A DNA stretch of 64,000 bases from Telmatactis stephensoni (lineage: Eukaryota; Cnidaria; Anthozoa; Actiniaria; Isophelliidae), in the NCBI GenBank assembly GCA_029948255.1, contig JALIZF010001636.1, forward strand, positions 1 through 64,000. The letters run 5' to 3'. The translations under genes were made by a program, and so were the position numbers. A model generated the notes under the pieces. The model saw nothing but the letters and a program-made list of their open reading frames with translations, had not been told where the DNA came from and searched no databases. Of this stretch, positions 38,801-49,866 are shown one piece after another (positions within the stretch are counted from its first letter, which is position 1; every line of letters begins with the position of its first letter).

Positions 38801-41800
38801 CCATTGTAAAGGGGTTGGGTGGTGTATCCATTGTAAAGGGGTGGGGTGGTGTACCCATTGTAAAGGGGTTGGATGGTGTACCCATTGTAAAGGGGTTGGG
38901 TGGTGTACCCATTGTAAAGGGGTTGGGTGGTGTACCCATTGTAAAGGGGTTGGGTGGTGTACCCATTGTAAAGGGGTTGGGTGGTGTACTCACTGTAAAG
39001 GGGTTGGGTGGTGTACCCATTGTAAAGGGGTTGGGTGGTGTACCCATTGTAAAGGGGTTGGGTGGTGTACCCATTGTAAAGGGGTTGGGTGGTGTACTCA
39101 CTGTAAAGGGGTTGGGTGGTGTACCCATTGTAAAGGGGTTGGGTGGTGTACCTATTGTAAAGGGGTTGGGTGGTGTACCCATTGTAAAGGGGTTGGGTGG
39201 TGTACCCATTGTAAAGGGGTTGGGTGGTGTACCCACTGTAAAGGGGTTGGGTGGTGTACCCATTGTAAAGGGGTTGGGTGGTGTACCTATTGTAAAGGGG
39301 TTGGGTGGTGTACCCATTGTAAAGGGGTTGGGTGGTGTACCCATTGTAAAGGGGTTGGGTGGTGTACCCATTGTAAAGGGGTTGGGTGGTGTACCTATTG
39401 TAAAGGGGTTGGGTGGTGTACCCATTGTAAAGGGGTTGGATGGTGTACCCATTGTAAAGGGGTTGGGTGGTGTACCCATTGTAAAGGGGTGGGATGGTGT
39501 ACCCATTGTAAAGGGGTTGGGTGGTGTACCCATTGTAAAGGGGTTGGGTGGTGTACCCATTGTAAAGGGGTTGGGTGGTGTACCTATTGTAAAGGGGTTG
39601 GGTGGTGTACCCATTGTAAAGGGGTTGGATGGTGTACCCATTGTAAAGGGGTTGGGTGGTGTACCCATTGTAAAGGGGTGGGATGGTGTACCCATTGTAA
39701 AGGGGTTGGGTGGTGTACCCATTGTAAAGGGGTTGGGTGGTGTACCCATTGTAAAGGGGTTGGGTGGTGTACCCATTGTAAAGGGGTTGGGTGGTGTGAC
39801 CATTGTAAAGGGGTTGGGTGGTGTACCCATTGTAAAGGGGTTGGGTGGTGTACCCATTGTAAAGGGGTTGGGTGGAGTACCCATTGTAAAGGGGTTGGGT
39901 GGAGTACCCATTGTAAAGGGGTTGGGTGGTGTACCCATTGTAAAGGGGTTGGGTGGTGTACCCATTGTAAAGGGGTTGGTGGTGTACCCATTGTAAAGGG
40001 GTTGGGTGGTGTACCCATTGTAAAGGGGTTGGGTGGTGTACCCATTGTAAAGGGGTTGGGTGGTGTACCCATTGTAAAGGGGTTGGGTGGAGTACCCATT
40101 GTAAAGGGGTTGGGTGGTGTACCCATTGTAAAGGGGTTGGGTGGTGTACTCATTGTAAAGGGGTTGGGTGGTGTACTCATTGTAAAGGGGTTGGGTGGAG
40201 TACCCATTGTAAAGGGGTTGGATGGTGTACCCATTGTAAAGGGGTTGGGTGGTGTACCCATTGTAAAGGGGTTGGGTGGTGTACCCATTGTAAAGGGGTT
40301 GGGTGGTGTACCCATTGTAAAGGGGTTGGGTGGTGTACCCATTGTAAAGGGGTTGGATGGTGTACTCATTGTAAAGGGGTTGGGTGGTGTACCCATTGTA
40401 AAGGGGTTGGGTGGTGTACTCATTGTAAAGGGGTGGGGTGGTGTACCCATTGTAAAGGGGTTGGATGGTGTACCCATTGTAAAGGGGTTGGGTGGTGTAC
40501 CCATTGTAGAGGGGTTGGTGTACCCATTGTAAAGGGGTTGGATGGTGTACCCATTGTAAAGGGGTTGGGTGGTGTACTCATTGTAAAGGGGTTGGGTGGT
40601 GTACTCATTGTAAAGGGGTTGGATGGTGTACCCATTGTAAAGGGGTTGGATGGTGTACCCATTGTAAAGGGGTTGGGTGGTGTACCCATTGTAAAGGGGT
40701 TGGGTGGTGTACCCATTGTAAAGGGGTTGGATGGTGTACCCATTGTAAAGGGGTGGGGTGGTGTACCCATTGTAAAGGGGTTGGGTGGTGTACCCATTGT
40801 AAAGGGGTTGGGTGGTGTACCTATTGTAAAGGGGTTGGGTGGAGTACCCATTGTAAAGGGGTTGGGTGGTGTACCCATTGTAAAGGGGTTGGGTGGTGTA
40901 CCCATTGTAAAGGGGTTGGGTGGTGTACCCATTGTAAAGGGGTTGGGTGGTGTACCCATTGTAAAGGGGTTGGGTGGTGTACCCATTGTAAAGGGGTTGG
41001 GTGGTGTACCCATTGTAAAGGGGTTGGGTGGTGTATCCATTGTAAAGGGGTTGGGTGGTGTACCCATTGTAAAGGGGTTGGGTGGTGTACCCATTGTAAA
41101 GGGGTTAGGTGGTGTACCCATTGTAAAGGGGTTGGGTGGTGTATCCACTGTAAAGGGTTGGGTGGTGTACATATTGTAAAAGGGGTTGAACCCATTTTAA
41201 ACATAATAACCATTTTATAACTACCAAGAATTAACAAAAAAGACATCAAGATACAATGTAGACTTACCCAAATAGGTTAGACCAACAACAGCCAGGAATA
41301 CAACTCCAGCAGCACAGATAGAAGCAAAGACAATAAGATTTTTAATATCTGACCAAGAGTACTTAGCCTTGACGTACATTAAGAAAGCATAGGCTTGAAG
41401 AAGAGCAAAAGTCCCTGAATAAAAACAAAATCATTTTCATTCAAAATTATTCAAAAAATCATATTCATTCAAAATGATTGATAAAATAAAGTGATAAAAA
41501 TATATATAGCCAATTGGTTTTCTATCTTGTATATATTCCCCTTTCTGTACAGCATATTATTTTGTACTTCTTGCACTTATTCCAACTTCCTATCTCCAAG
41601 ATAAAAACCTCTGAAACTGCACGAACATGACGTAAAGACATGTTGCCATGGTTACAACCTTTTGTGTGCAACAAAATAATGTAAATAGCTGTGACAAGTT
41701 TTGTCTGTGACCCAAGAGAGCACTGAACGTGCCTTGAATTTAAATATCAGACAGAATATAGTTCACTGTTAACTTGCATGATGTATCTCCATGACAATGT

Positions 41801-44800
41801 GGAAACATTTTATCACCTAGAAACATGTACAAACCTTTTGTTTCAAAAAAAGAATAACCTATCAGTGCAAGTGTTACCATGGCAACAGTGTCTGATTGCT
41901 ATGTGTAGAGTGTGTACTGTACATGTACAGTGTATATTGAAAATATCAAATACCAACAAGATGATAAATATACCTGCTGCGGCCATGTGCTCACTGGTTC
42001 TGATTGGTTGGAATCCAACAAAAGGAACTTGCATTGAGAGGACCAGACCAACAATGTAAAAAGTCGAGTATGCTGTTGAAATAAACAGAGACAGGATGAT
42101 TGAGAGATTAATGTCTCCTTGGACCTTAATTATCATTTTTCTCACTAAACTCAAAATAGAGTGCCAAAGATGCATTAATCTAAACATATAAAGTATACAT
42201 TTTCTGAAGGCCATATATAGAGAATCTTAAATTTAATCCATAATTCTATATCTATTTATCATTTTAGCATATTTTGAGTATTTCTAGAAATTCAGGGAAG
42301 GTCCTTTGGATCTAGATCAAGGTACACAGATATCAAGCCAACTGACAGTATTTTCTGGTAGTAGAGATAATGATCTTGAAAAATGCCTCAAAATATGGAT
42401 AGCATCTTTCACATTTGTTTAGATATTTTTATCTAAATTTGAACCACCATGTTTTCTTCAACTTTCATCACATAACTCAAAATATTTTTTGCACCGGGCA
42501 ACAAATAAAAAAGCTGAGACACGCTTTTGTAGTTACAATATTCCTCTGTATATTCTGAAAAATGTCAAGGAAATCCATTGAAAGCCTATATTGCTACAGT
42601 GTTTTGAAATTGCAAGAAAGTCCATTTCCATGAGAAATTGGCGTACAAAGTTTAGAAATGCCCCACTGGGCCATTTCATGTCCAGCCAAAACTCATCAAT
42701 TTCTCCATCTCTGAAGAAAATATTTACCAATTTCTGATCAACATTTACTTAGATCAGGCATGTAGGTTTCAATAATTATGTTACATGTATATTGTAGTCT
42801 GAGGAAATTTTACTCCTGCAGGACATATATTAATCATCGAACCCCTGTAAAATGCATATCTCTGTAATGGAGGAGCACAACTAAAATACATTGCACTGAG
42901 AACAGTAAGTTACATGTAGTGCTGGTCTTGATTGTGTCCACTTTAGGGGAAGCTCATGGTGTTGTTTTGTTTGTCCAGAATACATTAAAAGGGACCAAAT
43001 AAAATGCTCACCTATAATATGGTCACTTAAAGCAATAATAAAGGAATTGATTAAATAAGTATAGCTTATAGTAAATACTAACCAACATAGATTCTTTGAG
43101 TAAATCTTCCCATTAGTAATAGAAAAAAGATGTGAAGAGGAATCAAATTAATGATAAAGACATAGCCACCCCATGCTGATACCTAGTAAAACAACAAAAA
43201 ATAATCAGAAATAATGAAATATTTCTATTTCACTATAATGTAAATGATGGACATCTGAGAGCTGTGGTTGTGGGCAAAAGAAATCCAGTGATAATAATAA
43301 TAAGCAGGTTTCTTTTGGCCAGTTTTCTTTTGTGTGCCCATTCTTAACTGAGCAGATTTGAAATTAAAGTAATTTGTGCACCCACTTATCTGTATTATTC
43401 AGTCAACTGGGTACACAAATTAAATTTTGCTCAGTTAAGAGTTAAGGCACACAAAAGAAAACTGCTTCAAACATTTACAATCTTTTTGAAGCTTTTGAAA
43501 AGTAAACGTTTAAGAAGGCGCATAGACAATTAACATTCAACTATATTTTTTTATTGTTTATGAAGAAAGCGGACAAGAGAAATGTGGTCAATATAAACAT
43601 ATAGTCAGTCTATTGCTTGTTTGATAAATCAAGAATGTATTTTCCAAGTTCATATCAAACCTTTTTTACTAACCATATGCTTCACATATTAAGTTTAACA
43701 CTGTTTCCCAAAATGTGGTCAAAATAATTTAATTAACTTATTTGAAAATCATTAACTATACATCAAAAGAAGATAATGTGCAATTAAAAGCTTTTTGGGT
43801 AATCATAAATATTTACCATATAAAAATAAGATAAACTGGTACAAATGGCCCAAAACACAGATCCAGTTTTTACAGATTTGACCTAAAAAAAGAGAACACT
43901 GTCTTATTAAAATGGTATATTAAAGGTCACTTCTGATAGTATTGTTAGTAGTAAAATATCCAAATACCTTGGAAGTGTGGTTAAAATTTTAGAATACACC
44001 TGCATTTAGATTAAATATCAATACTTACCCACAGATAATATGTAAATTGTAAGGCAAAGATGGCAATGCCTTCATTGTCATAAGAACCAGCTACTGAGCG
44101 AGAGATATACCCAGGAACTATTGAAAAATTATTGTACAACAGTTATTTGAATCACATATACTATATTTCCAAAGACGACCATGCAAAAAGTTTTACAATA
44201 AAAGTTATTAGTGATAAAATTTGACAACTTCAACGAAAATAAAATGGTTTGTATACCAATGGCAATAAAGCAAGCTGCAAGCAAACCAGCTCTGTCATTC
44301 CATAGCTCCTTGGTCAGAAGATATGTTGCAATGGCTGTTAGTCCACTAAAACATAACATCAATATTATAACATTTAGAGACAAATATCTTAAAAGAAATT
44401 CAACACTAATTCAGAAAAGACAGATGTGGTAAATTGGTAAAAAATTCTGTCATACCTGAATATTGGGGCTAAAAATACACAGACATCACGTATGTGAACT
44501 GTAATGTTCAATGTGTTGAGTATGGAATGAATGCCAGCAGAGGTAACCATCAAACCAGGATACACCTGAGTATTGCAACAAACAAAAATAATTGAAATTT
44601 TCTATATGTATATACCCTGCCTGACTGTTCAATGTTTTAAATTGAAAAAGGAAAACTCACTGTTCCTCCAACAATACGCCCAAGAGGATACCATGCTCTC
44701 TCATCAAACCAGTTCAAAAAGTTGTAAAACCCATGATTGGCCAGATGATGGGTGGCTCGGTAGTTGAACCTTAGAAATGGCAGAAAATATAATTATAATG

Positions 44801-46287
44801 ATCCATTTAATATTTAGTTTATCCAGCACTCCACTCTTATAGTTTTAAGATGTATTTAGCAAACAGATCAGGCATAGCTATGCTCTATACTCTGATGAAA
44901 CATGACTGGAACTGTAGAACAAGAAAAAGTTATTAGCTTTTTGAGTTTTCTACAGTTATAAATTTCTGGAATGTATTATCAGAGTACAGAACATCACTAC
45001 ACCTGCTCCGTTTGTTTTATATAAGATAATTTCAAGAGTAAAGGAAATTCTATCATCCATACAGCTCTCGATCATTAACTGTGGCCAAGGGGTTGTTTAC
45101 ATGAAGATGATTGAGTTGTCCCTGGTAGCCAGATAACTCTTTTGTTTTATATGTCTCCAGGGAAAAGAGAACAAAAGAGTCGTCCCTGCTACCACGGGCA
45201 AAATGATCACCTTTTTGTAAACAGTCCCTAAAGGACTAATTAGATCCTGTGCTGATGAATTATTATATAAATTGTTATCTATTTTTTGTTTTTGTTATTG
45301 TTGTTTTGAGAGCTACCATGATTATATAATTAAATCTCTTTAAAAAGGGCATTCAAAAGATATAATCCTTTACAATTGTTTTCTTTCTTTCTGAGGGTTC
45401 TTTAGTGTTAATGATCAATATCTCAAAGAAATATAGGGGTAGTAAAGTCCGAACCTTTGCTCAGCTGAACGGGAAGTCTACATTTCAATTAATTCATGAA
45501 GCAATTTGTATTCACTCGTTATTGAATCATTAGTGGCATTCAGCAGCAATAGTGACAAGCTAATTTATGTGTCTGGCTGCAGCTGCAGGTAGAAGTAAAC
45601 CAACAGCCTAAATAATGCACAATCAGCCGAAAGCCAAACAACTCAACAAAAACACAATTAATCATACGGGTAGCAGAGGATCAGTCATCGTGTGAATTTC
45701 GACGTTGGAAACTTTTATCAACTTCGGCTTGTAGCAATGTTTTTGTTTCATAACAATGACAATGATTTGAATAAATTTGTGATTGTCATCAAATCTCCAA
45801 CTTATTTTTGATAAAATATTTAAATAATGAAATATATGGAGAAGGAAATCACGTGAAGGAGGAAAAAATTAATTTCGAGGGAAGGATAGCGCAACTCATG
45901 CCGGTGGCAACAACCATATTAACAAAATCTTAAAATAAAATTTATTTTATAGAGTTGATCCATATTCTGCAAAAACAAAACGTTCCAAAAAAGGAAACCT
46001 TAGGATTACGATTAGTTTATTTCCTAATCGTACGACCAGTCAAGCTAAAAAAACAGATCGGAATTATACCCTACAAGAATGCTCTCAACCTACCATGGGT
46101 CGAACTCATGGATGATGCTTTCAAACCGAATCACTGCAAAAAGACGGCTAGCGAAACCACCTAACCACGCCAGGAAGAGTACGGTAAAAGTGAGTAAGGA
46201 TTGCCAACCAATAGTTTGAGATTTGACATCATTTTCTTCTACTTTAACCGGCTCTTTGTCATGTTCTTGTGATCGTTCTACCTCCAT
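26896..46287 (-). CDS. STT3B: Oligosaccharyltransferase catalytic subunit STT3B
   Basis: STT3B transfers the dolichol-linked glycan to Asn in N-x-S/T sequons in the ER. The 20 coding exons, in order, are 46094-46287, 44661-44769, 44456-44565, 44257-44345, 44029-44117, 43817-43882, 43083-43182, 41974-42072, 41268-41414, 32146-32194, 31740-31894, 30729-30958, 30192-30397, 30042-30113, 29668-29767, 29269-29442, 28718-28831, 28026-28150, 27862-27930 and 26896-26992. All phases join, giving 797 aa, close to vertebrate STT3B. Visible motifs are HEFDPW with Asp63 (metal site), SYDNEG with D181 and E183 (DxE), [10 protein letters not shown] near 362-371 and the WWDYG acceptor-binding motif at 576-580. 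Multiple membrane segments occupy the N-terminal half. The basic tail [20 protein letters not shown] indicates STT3B and not STT3A. The last exon uses an acceptor four or five bases after another AG. Intron 9 holds the giant minisatellite. Confidence 0.95.
27060..27475. repeat. 17-bp minisatellite in the last STT3B intron
   Basis: About 24 units of TGTACAATGACCACCTC with G/C variants (CTCTCTACAATGACC). A few more units lie at about 27765-27825, beyond an inserted MITE. Confidence 0.92.
27485..27751. mobile_element. MITE splitting the 17-bp minisatellite
   Basis: The inverted ends CTACAATCGGCGCCTTTTTG and its inverse match over about 24-30 bp. Repeat units of the same minisatellite lie on both sides, so the element probably inserted into the array or its edge. 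The interior is non-coding. Confidence 0.8.
28228..28447. repeat. Degenerate AAGCA pentanucleotide repeat
   Basis: About 220 bp of GCAAA/AAGCA units with GCAAT, GTAAA and GTATA variants, in the STT3B intron between exons 17 and 18. The overlapping Cys/Leu/Phe-rich frames on the - strand are repeat artefacts. Confidence 0.92.
29815..30018. repeat. Dispersed repeat with GGGAGTT/TGTCCGC motifs
   Basis: This intron stretch of STT3B repeats the words GAGGGAGTT and TGTCC, with AGTACAAGGAACTCCC at one side and GGGAGTTCGCTGTACAGTA at the other forming imperfect inverted ends. It is probably a short DNA-transposon derivative. Confidence 0.5.
31207..31520. mobile_element. Foldback-like element in STT3B intron 11
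   Basis: Ends resembling AAGCAGGGTT and its inverse AACCCTGTTT enclose repeated CCAGGA/TTTCCAGGAGT words. It is non-coding, and the boundaries are approximate. Confidence 0.5.
31966..32119. mobile_element. Short MITE-like element in STT3B intron 10
   Basis: It runs from GGGCAGATCCAGG to the inverted CCTAAATCTGCCCCTG. A related CCTAAATCTGCCCCTG end occurs at about 22900-22922, which suggests a dispersed family. Confidence 0.5.
32308..41187. repeat. Giant 27-bp minisatellite filling STT3B intron 9
   Basis: About 8.9 kb of head-to-tail 27-bp units, roughly 330 copies. On the + strand the unit starts GGTGGTGTACCCATT and ends AAAGGGGTTG. Variants include GGATGG, TACCTATT, TACTCACT, GTGACCATT, TATCCATT and GGAGTACCC, plus rare one-base indels. 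Because 27 is nine codons and the unit has one stop in only one of six frames, five frames stay open for long runs (for example GVPIVKGLG on + and GTPPNPFTM on -). These are not genes: they lie in an intron, and both intron edges carry in-frame stops relative to STT3B. Each unit has four G-runs of two or more on the + strand, which is the template strand for STT3B. Confidence 0.97.
43318..43467. mobile_element. Foldback MITE in STT3B intron 6
   Basis: CAGTTTTCTTTTGTGTGCC at the left is inverted at the right, followed inward by TTAACTGAGCA and AATTTGTGCACCCA with inverted partners. The whole 150 bp can fold into one long hairpin. Confidence 0.8.
45093..45228. mobile_element. Foldback element in STT3B intron 1
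   Basis: The imperfect inverted arms contain GTTTACATGAAGATGAT, GTCCCTGGTAGCC and AACTCTTTTGTTTT on the left, with inverted counterparts on the right. It is non-coding. Confidence 0.6.
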
Positions 46288-47505
46288 CTTGGAGCGTCAG
46301 CCACGTTGTGTGACAGCTGACCAATCACAGCTCACCAGCTAGTATTCGACTCAGTCTTTCGCGTACATAGTCACCATAGGAAACCCAAATGAACGATAAT
46401 ATGACAAGCGACAAGCACCTTGATGGGAAATCAGGTTGAAAATATTGAAAATCATCGTTGGTTGTACATTTTTTAATGTTTCAACTTGTTTCAACTACTT
46501 TACGAGCTGTACCTAGAAATAAACATATTTCGATTCACGCTTGCCAAAAAACACAATGTGGTAACTACTCCATGTAAGGACGACTTCTAATGTCCTGAGG
46601 TTTATAGGGGTATATCATAGTCCGTCGCGTAGTGTCCTGACAAACTTTGTCCTGAGCTTACTTAGTAAGGACAACTTCTATTGTCCTGAGCTTTTGTGAT
46701 GGTGCGCAATACAATACTTGTACCTAAAGTAGATGTAACAATTGTAGTTATATAGCACCTGTAGTAGTAGTAGGAGTAGGTGTAGTGGTTGTAGTTGGTG
46801 TAGCACCCGTTGTAGGTGTAGTATCTGCAATTGTATCTGTAGTACCTAGATCTGTAGATAGCTTGTACCTACACACTCGTTATCTCGTTCTGTTTCAAAA
46901 AGTTATTACAAAACAAATTACTATGCATATGCTTTATTAAATATTTTTATTGATTGTAATAATTAAATATATGTAAATATGGTTAAGGAATATAAAACGC
47001 GCGCGCATGTCTCTGTTCTGTGATATAAACACGATGGAAGATGTAGAGCAAGAGAAAAGCAAGCTTAGGAACACGAGGCGTAGCCGAGTGTTTCTCTTGC
47101 TTTTCGAGTGACTTTCTGAACTGCCGAATAATTTCTTCATTTTTTTAATTATCTTTATTATTTCAGCTGAATGATGTTGCGTCAGGAGGCGCTACCGTGT
47201 TTGAAATAGCAGGATTGACTATACGACCATCAAAGGTTTCTTAAGACTTTTATTTCACGCAGAAGTTTCTGTCGCTGCTTTAAATCATTGAAACAAACAC
47301 CTTTTCAGAGCGAAGACTCTGATAATTTGTGATTCAACCAAATGTTTTTGGTGTTGTTGTTTTGTTGTTTTGTTTAATTTTGGTTTGCTTTGCTTTGCTT
47401 TGCTTTTGTTAGAAACAAATCGCACCATGTACTGGGACTGGGTCATAATTGAATTCAAATTTATCAGTTTTCTGGGCGATGCGGCATTCTGGTACAACCT
47501 AAAGG

Positions 47506-47738
47506 CGGTGTTACATAAGACGATTTTTAACGACGATTTTCAGCGCAATTGGCGTGGAGTTAAAAATCTTTCTCGTGTAACATGACACCTGGAACAATTT
47601 TCCTTGCAATTTTCGCTTCGGCAACGCGTTGCGAGTTTTTGAATCCAAGTCAGAAACTCGCAACGCAAAATATCGCAAGTTGTTGCAACGTTGCGCGGAA
47701 AATCGTCGTTAAAAATCGTCTCGTGTAGCACCGCCCTA
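47506..47738. mobile_element. MITE with GGCGGTG inverted ends
   Basis: The left end GGCGGTGTTACATAAGACGA and the inverted right end (GGCGGTGCTACACGAGACGA) match over about 45 bp through TTTTTAACGACGATTTTC. It contains further internal inverted words (GCAACGCG / AACTCGCAAC). Confidence 0.85.
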
Positions 47739-48653
47739 AAAAGATCAGGTGAGGACGATTACTCCACGCTGGGTGCCCTGTGTTATATATGTGGAAACAA
47801 ATGGGGTAAGAACGACGAACTGACTCAATTAAATGTGTAGCTCGAGTGTATAATCACGAACATAGCTAGGGGAATTCCAGGGGACGTGAATTAACAACTT
47901 CCCCTCCCCTCTCCAATCCCCTCCCCCTCCCTTCTAGTTTCTCCTTGCAATCACTTGAAATCGTACGTGCAAGAAAAAGTAAGACTGGCGTTTAACAAGT
48001 TCTTAACAAGTTCTTACGTGCAGTTTTGCCACAAAATAATATTTCTATTAAGAATTTGAATAAGAAAAACCGTTACAGACATATGCTTTAAAAGCTCGTG
48101 TCTTTGGCGCTGGTACAGGTTCTTTATCATTCCCTACTAGCAGAAACTCAGCAGATTAGGGTTAGGGTTTCACGAGATTTTCTTGTCCTCTTGCCCAAAT
48201 AGACTTGAAAATACAACTGATGAAACCCTAAGTGATAAAGTTTATTAAATCTCTAAATGTACAACTTTCATTTGAGTTAAGATATTTGTAAACGAGATAC
48301 TTAACTTTGCTGACATTTCAAATCTTCGCCCTTTGTCTGGATAATCATCGAGATCTGCTTTAGGACTACTCTTAAATAGCAAATGTGATTACCAGTTGCA
48401 AACCTTCATCCAGCACGTAGAAAATAAAGATCCATACTAAAATACAGCGTAACGTCTTCATCACGTTACAAAGGAGCTCGATGGGCCTAAAATGCATATT
48501 GTTAACGCAACTTTGTTGATCTTTCTTCAAAATACTCGATTTTAATTGGTTCCACTATGTCCCCAAGGATTTGGGACAAACATATTAGCATCACAATGAA
48601 ACTTCGCCGAATAGACTACCCCAATTAGACATTATATTTATTAAGTGTCTATA

Positions 48654-48935
48654 GGTAGCGCAGCGGTCTAAGGTGATATCTAAAGGTATGGATTAGGGTC
48701 CGGATATCGTCTCCCTCCCTGGCCTTCGGGCTAAGACAACTGTTTTATGTAGCACCGGGATAGCGTGGATGGGGCCGAAATCTTCATCCGTAACGTAAGT
48801 CGATTCGATGTCTCAGCTTCCTTGAATGTCTCGGGAGAATCGTCCCAAAATTTAATTTTTCCTTTTTTATTTTTCAGTTAAATAATCATTTCTACTTTGT
48901 GTCCGGGGGGTGCATATCTAACAGGTTCGAGTCGT
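48654..48935 (+). repeat. SINE-like element with split tRNA-like promoter, copy 3
   Basis: An A-box-like GGTAGCGCAGCGGTCTA at 48654-48670 and a B-box-like CAGGTTCGAGTC at 48922-48933 lie about 250 bp apart. Between them is GGGGCCGAAATCTTCATCCG, shared with the repeats at 1080 and 25015 (GGGGCCGAAATCTCCATCC). It is a divergent member of that family. Confidence 0.6.
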
Positions 48936-49571
48936 GTCGGGGGCGAATCCTTTTTCTTTTTTTCACTCTTTTTCTATAACTTTTTCTTTTTTTACCTGAA
49001 TATCCTGACTACTTATTGTCTTGCTACAGATACTGATGTTTTTACCTTAACTTTTTTAATTATTTTGGATCGTTCATGAATATATTGAGATTGATTTTAA
49101 AATATTCATGATTATTGATATACTGGATATCGTTAATTTCTCTATATTTCTTAAATGTGCGATCGAATATCGTGTGTTTTTTTATGCGTTTTACAATTTC
49201 CCCGCTAAACAATTACCAAGTTAATCAAGACATACTATTTTTTAAAGTTACTAATTCAAGCAAAAGGTATATTTTTGTCTTGTGTATACCTGTATAAACT
49301 GTTCATCCAGCTGGGTAAACAGTCGCACGAAACTCCTGGCTACTCCCCTGATAGACCTGGATTCCCCTCACTCTAAGAGTGAGGCTTTTTGGGAACCCGG
49401 AAACAGAACTTTGGGTAATGGCTACTCAAAATGTAATAATAACTCAAATAAAGGTTTGGTTGGGAGGAGTGAGAATGCGAACGCGCTTGCGCAAAGGCCG
49501 GCAGGCAAAGAGAGAGAAAAGGCCGGTTTTGAATTTTCTTTACTCTTCTTCTTTGGCCATAATCCCTCCGA

Positions 49572-49640
49572 TAGAGAGTTTTAAGGGTATTTGAAGCTAC
49601 TTAAAGCTACACGGAATGGAAAGAAGTCGAAACAAGTTCA
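49572..49640 (-). repeat. Truncated SINE (family 2)
   Basis: It contains only the family's middle and head-proximal words (TTTTAAGGGTATTTGAAGCT, AAAGAAGTCGAAACAAG), just upstream of SMARCE1. Confidence 0.6.
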
Positions 49641-49866
49641 AACACAAAAATCTGGAAAGCGCGCCAAGATTGAATATGAGCCCACGGTATTTGTTGTTTT
49701 CTTGCACATGCGTAAAGATTGCAATAAAAATGGCTGCCATCTGTTGTTGAGAAAAGAACAAAGCGAAGTTTTGCATCGTACAGTCCTTTTTAACTCTATC
49801 TATAACGAAAGAAGGCTACGCTAATCAAAAGCCACTTTTCTGCTCGATCAGTTTCTATTGAGCATC

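Larger units (their letters stand above)
46288..49866. other. Head-to-head interval between STT3B and SMARCE1
   Basis: 3.6 kb with no coding exon I can support; the untranslated first exons and promoters of both genes should lie here. The ends near each ATG keep CpGs. It contains a (GTAGTT)-like low-complexity stretch at about 46750-46860, the MITE at 47506-47738 and SINE-like pieces at 48654-48935 and 49572-49640. Confidence 0.5.

Noticed and set aside
32271..41249. Many open reading frames of 250-757 codons with perfect nonapeptide repeats ([27 protein letters not shown]).
   Set aside because: The repeat unit is 27 bp with a stop in only one frame, so long open frames arise automatically on both strands. 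The array lies within an STT3B intron. Reading on from exon 9 hits a stop (TGG TAG) before the array, and the frame into exon 10 has an upstream TGA.
48155..48175. Telomere-like TTAGGGTTAGGG.
   Set aside because: Only about two units, so a chance occurrence and not an interstitial telomere.
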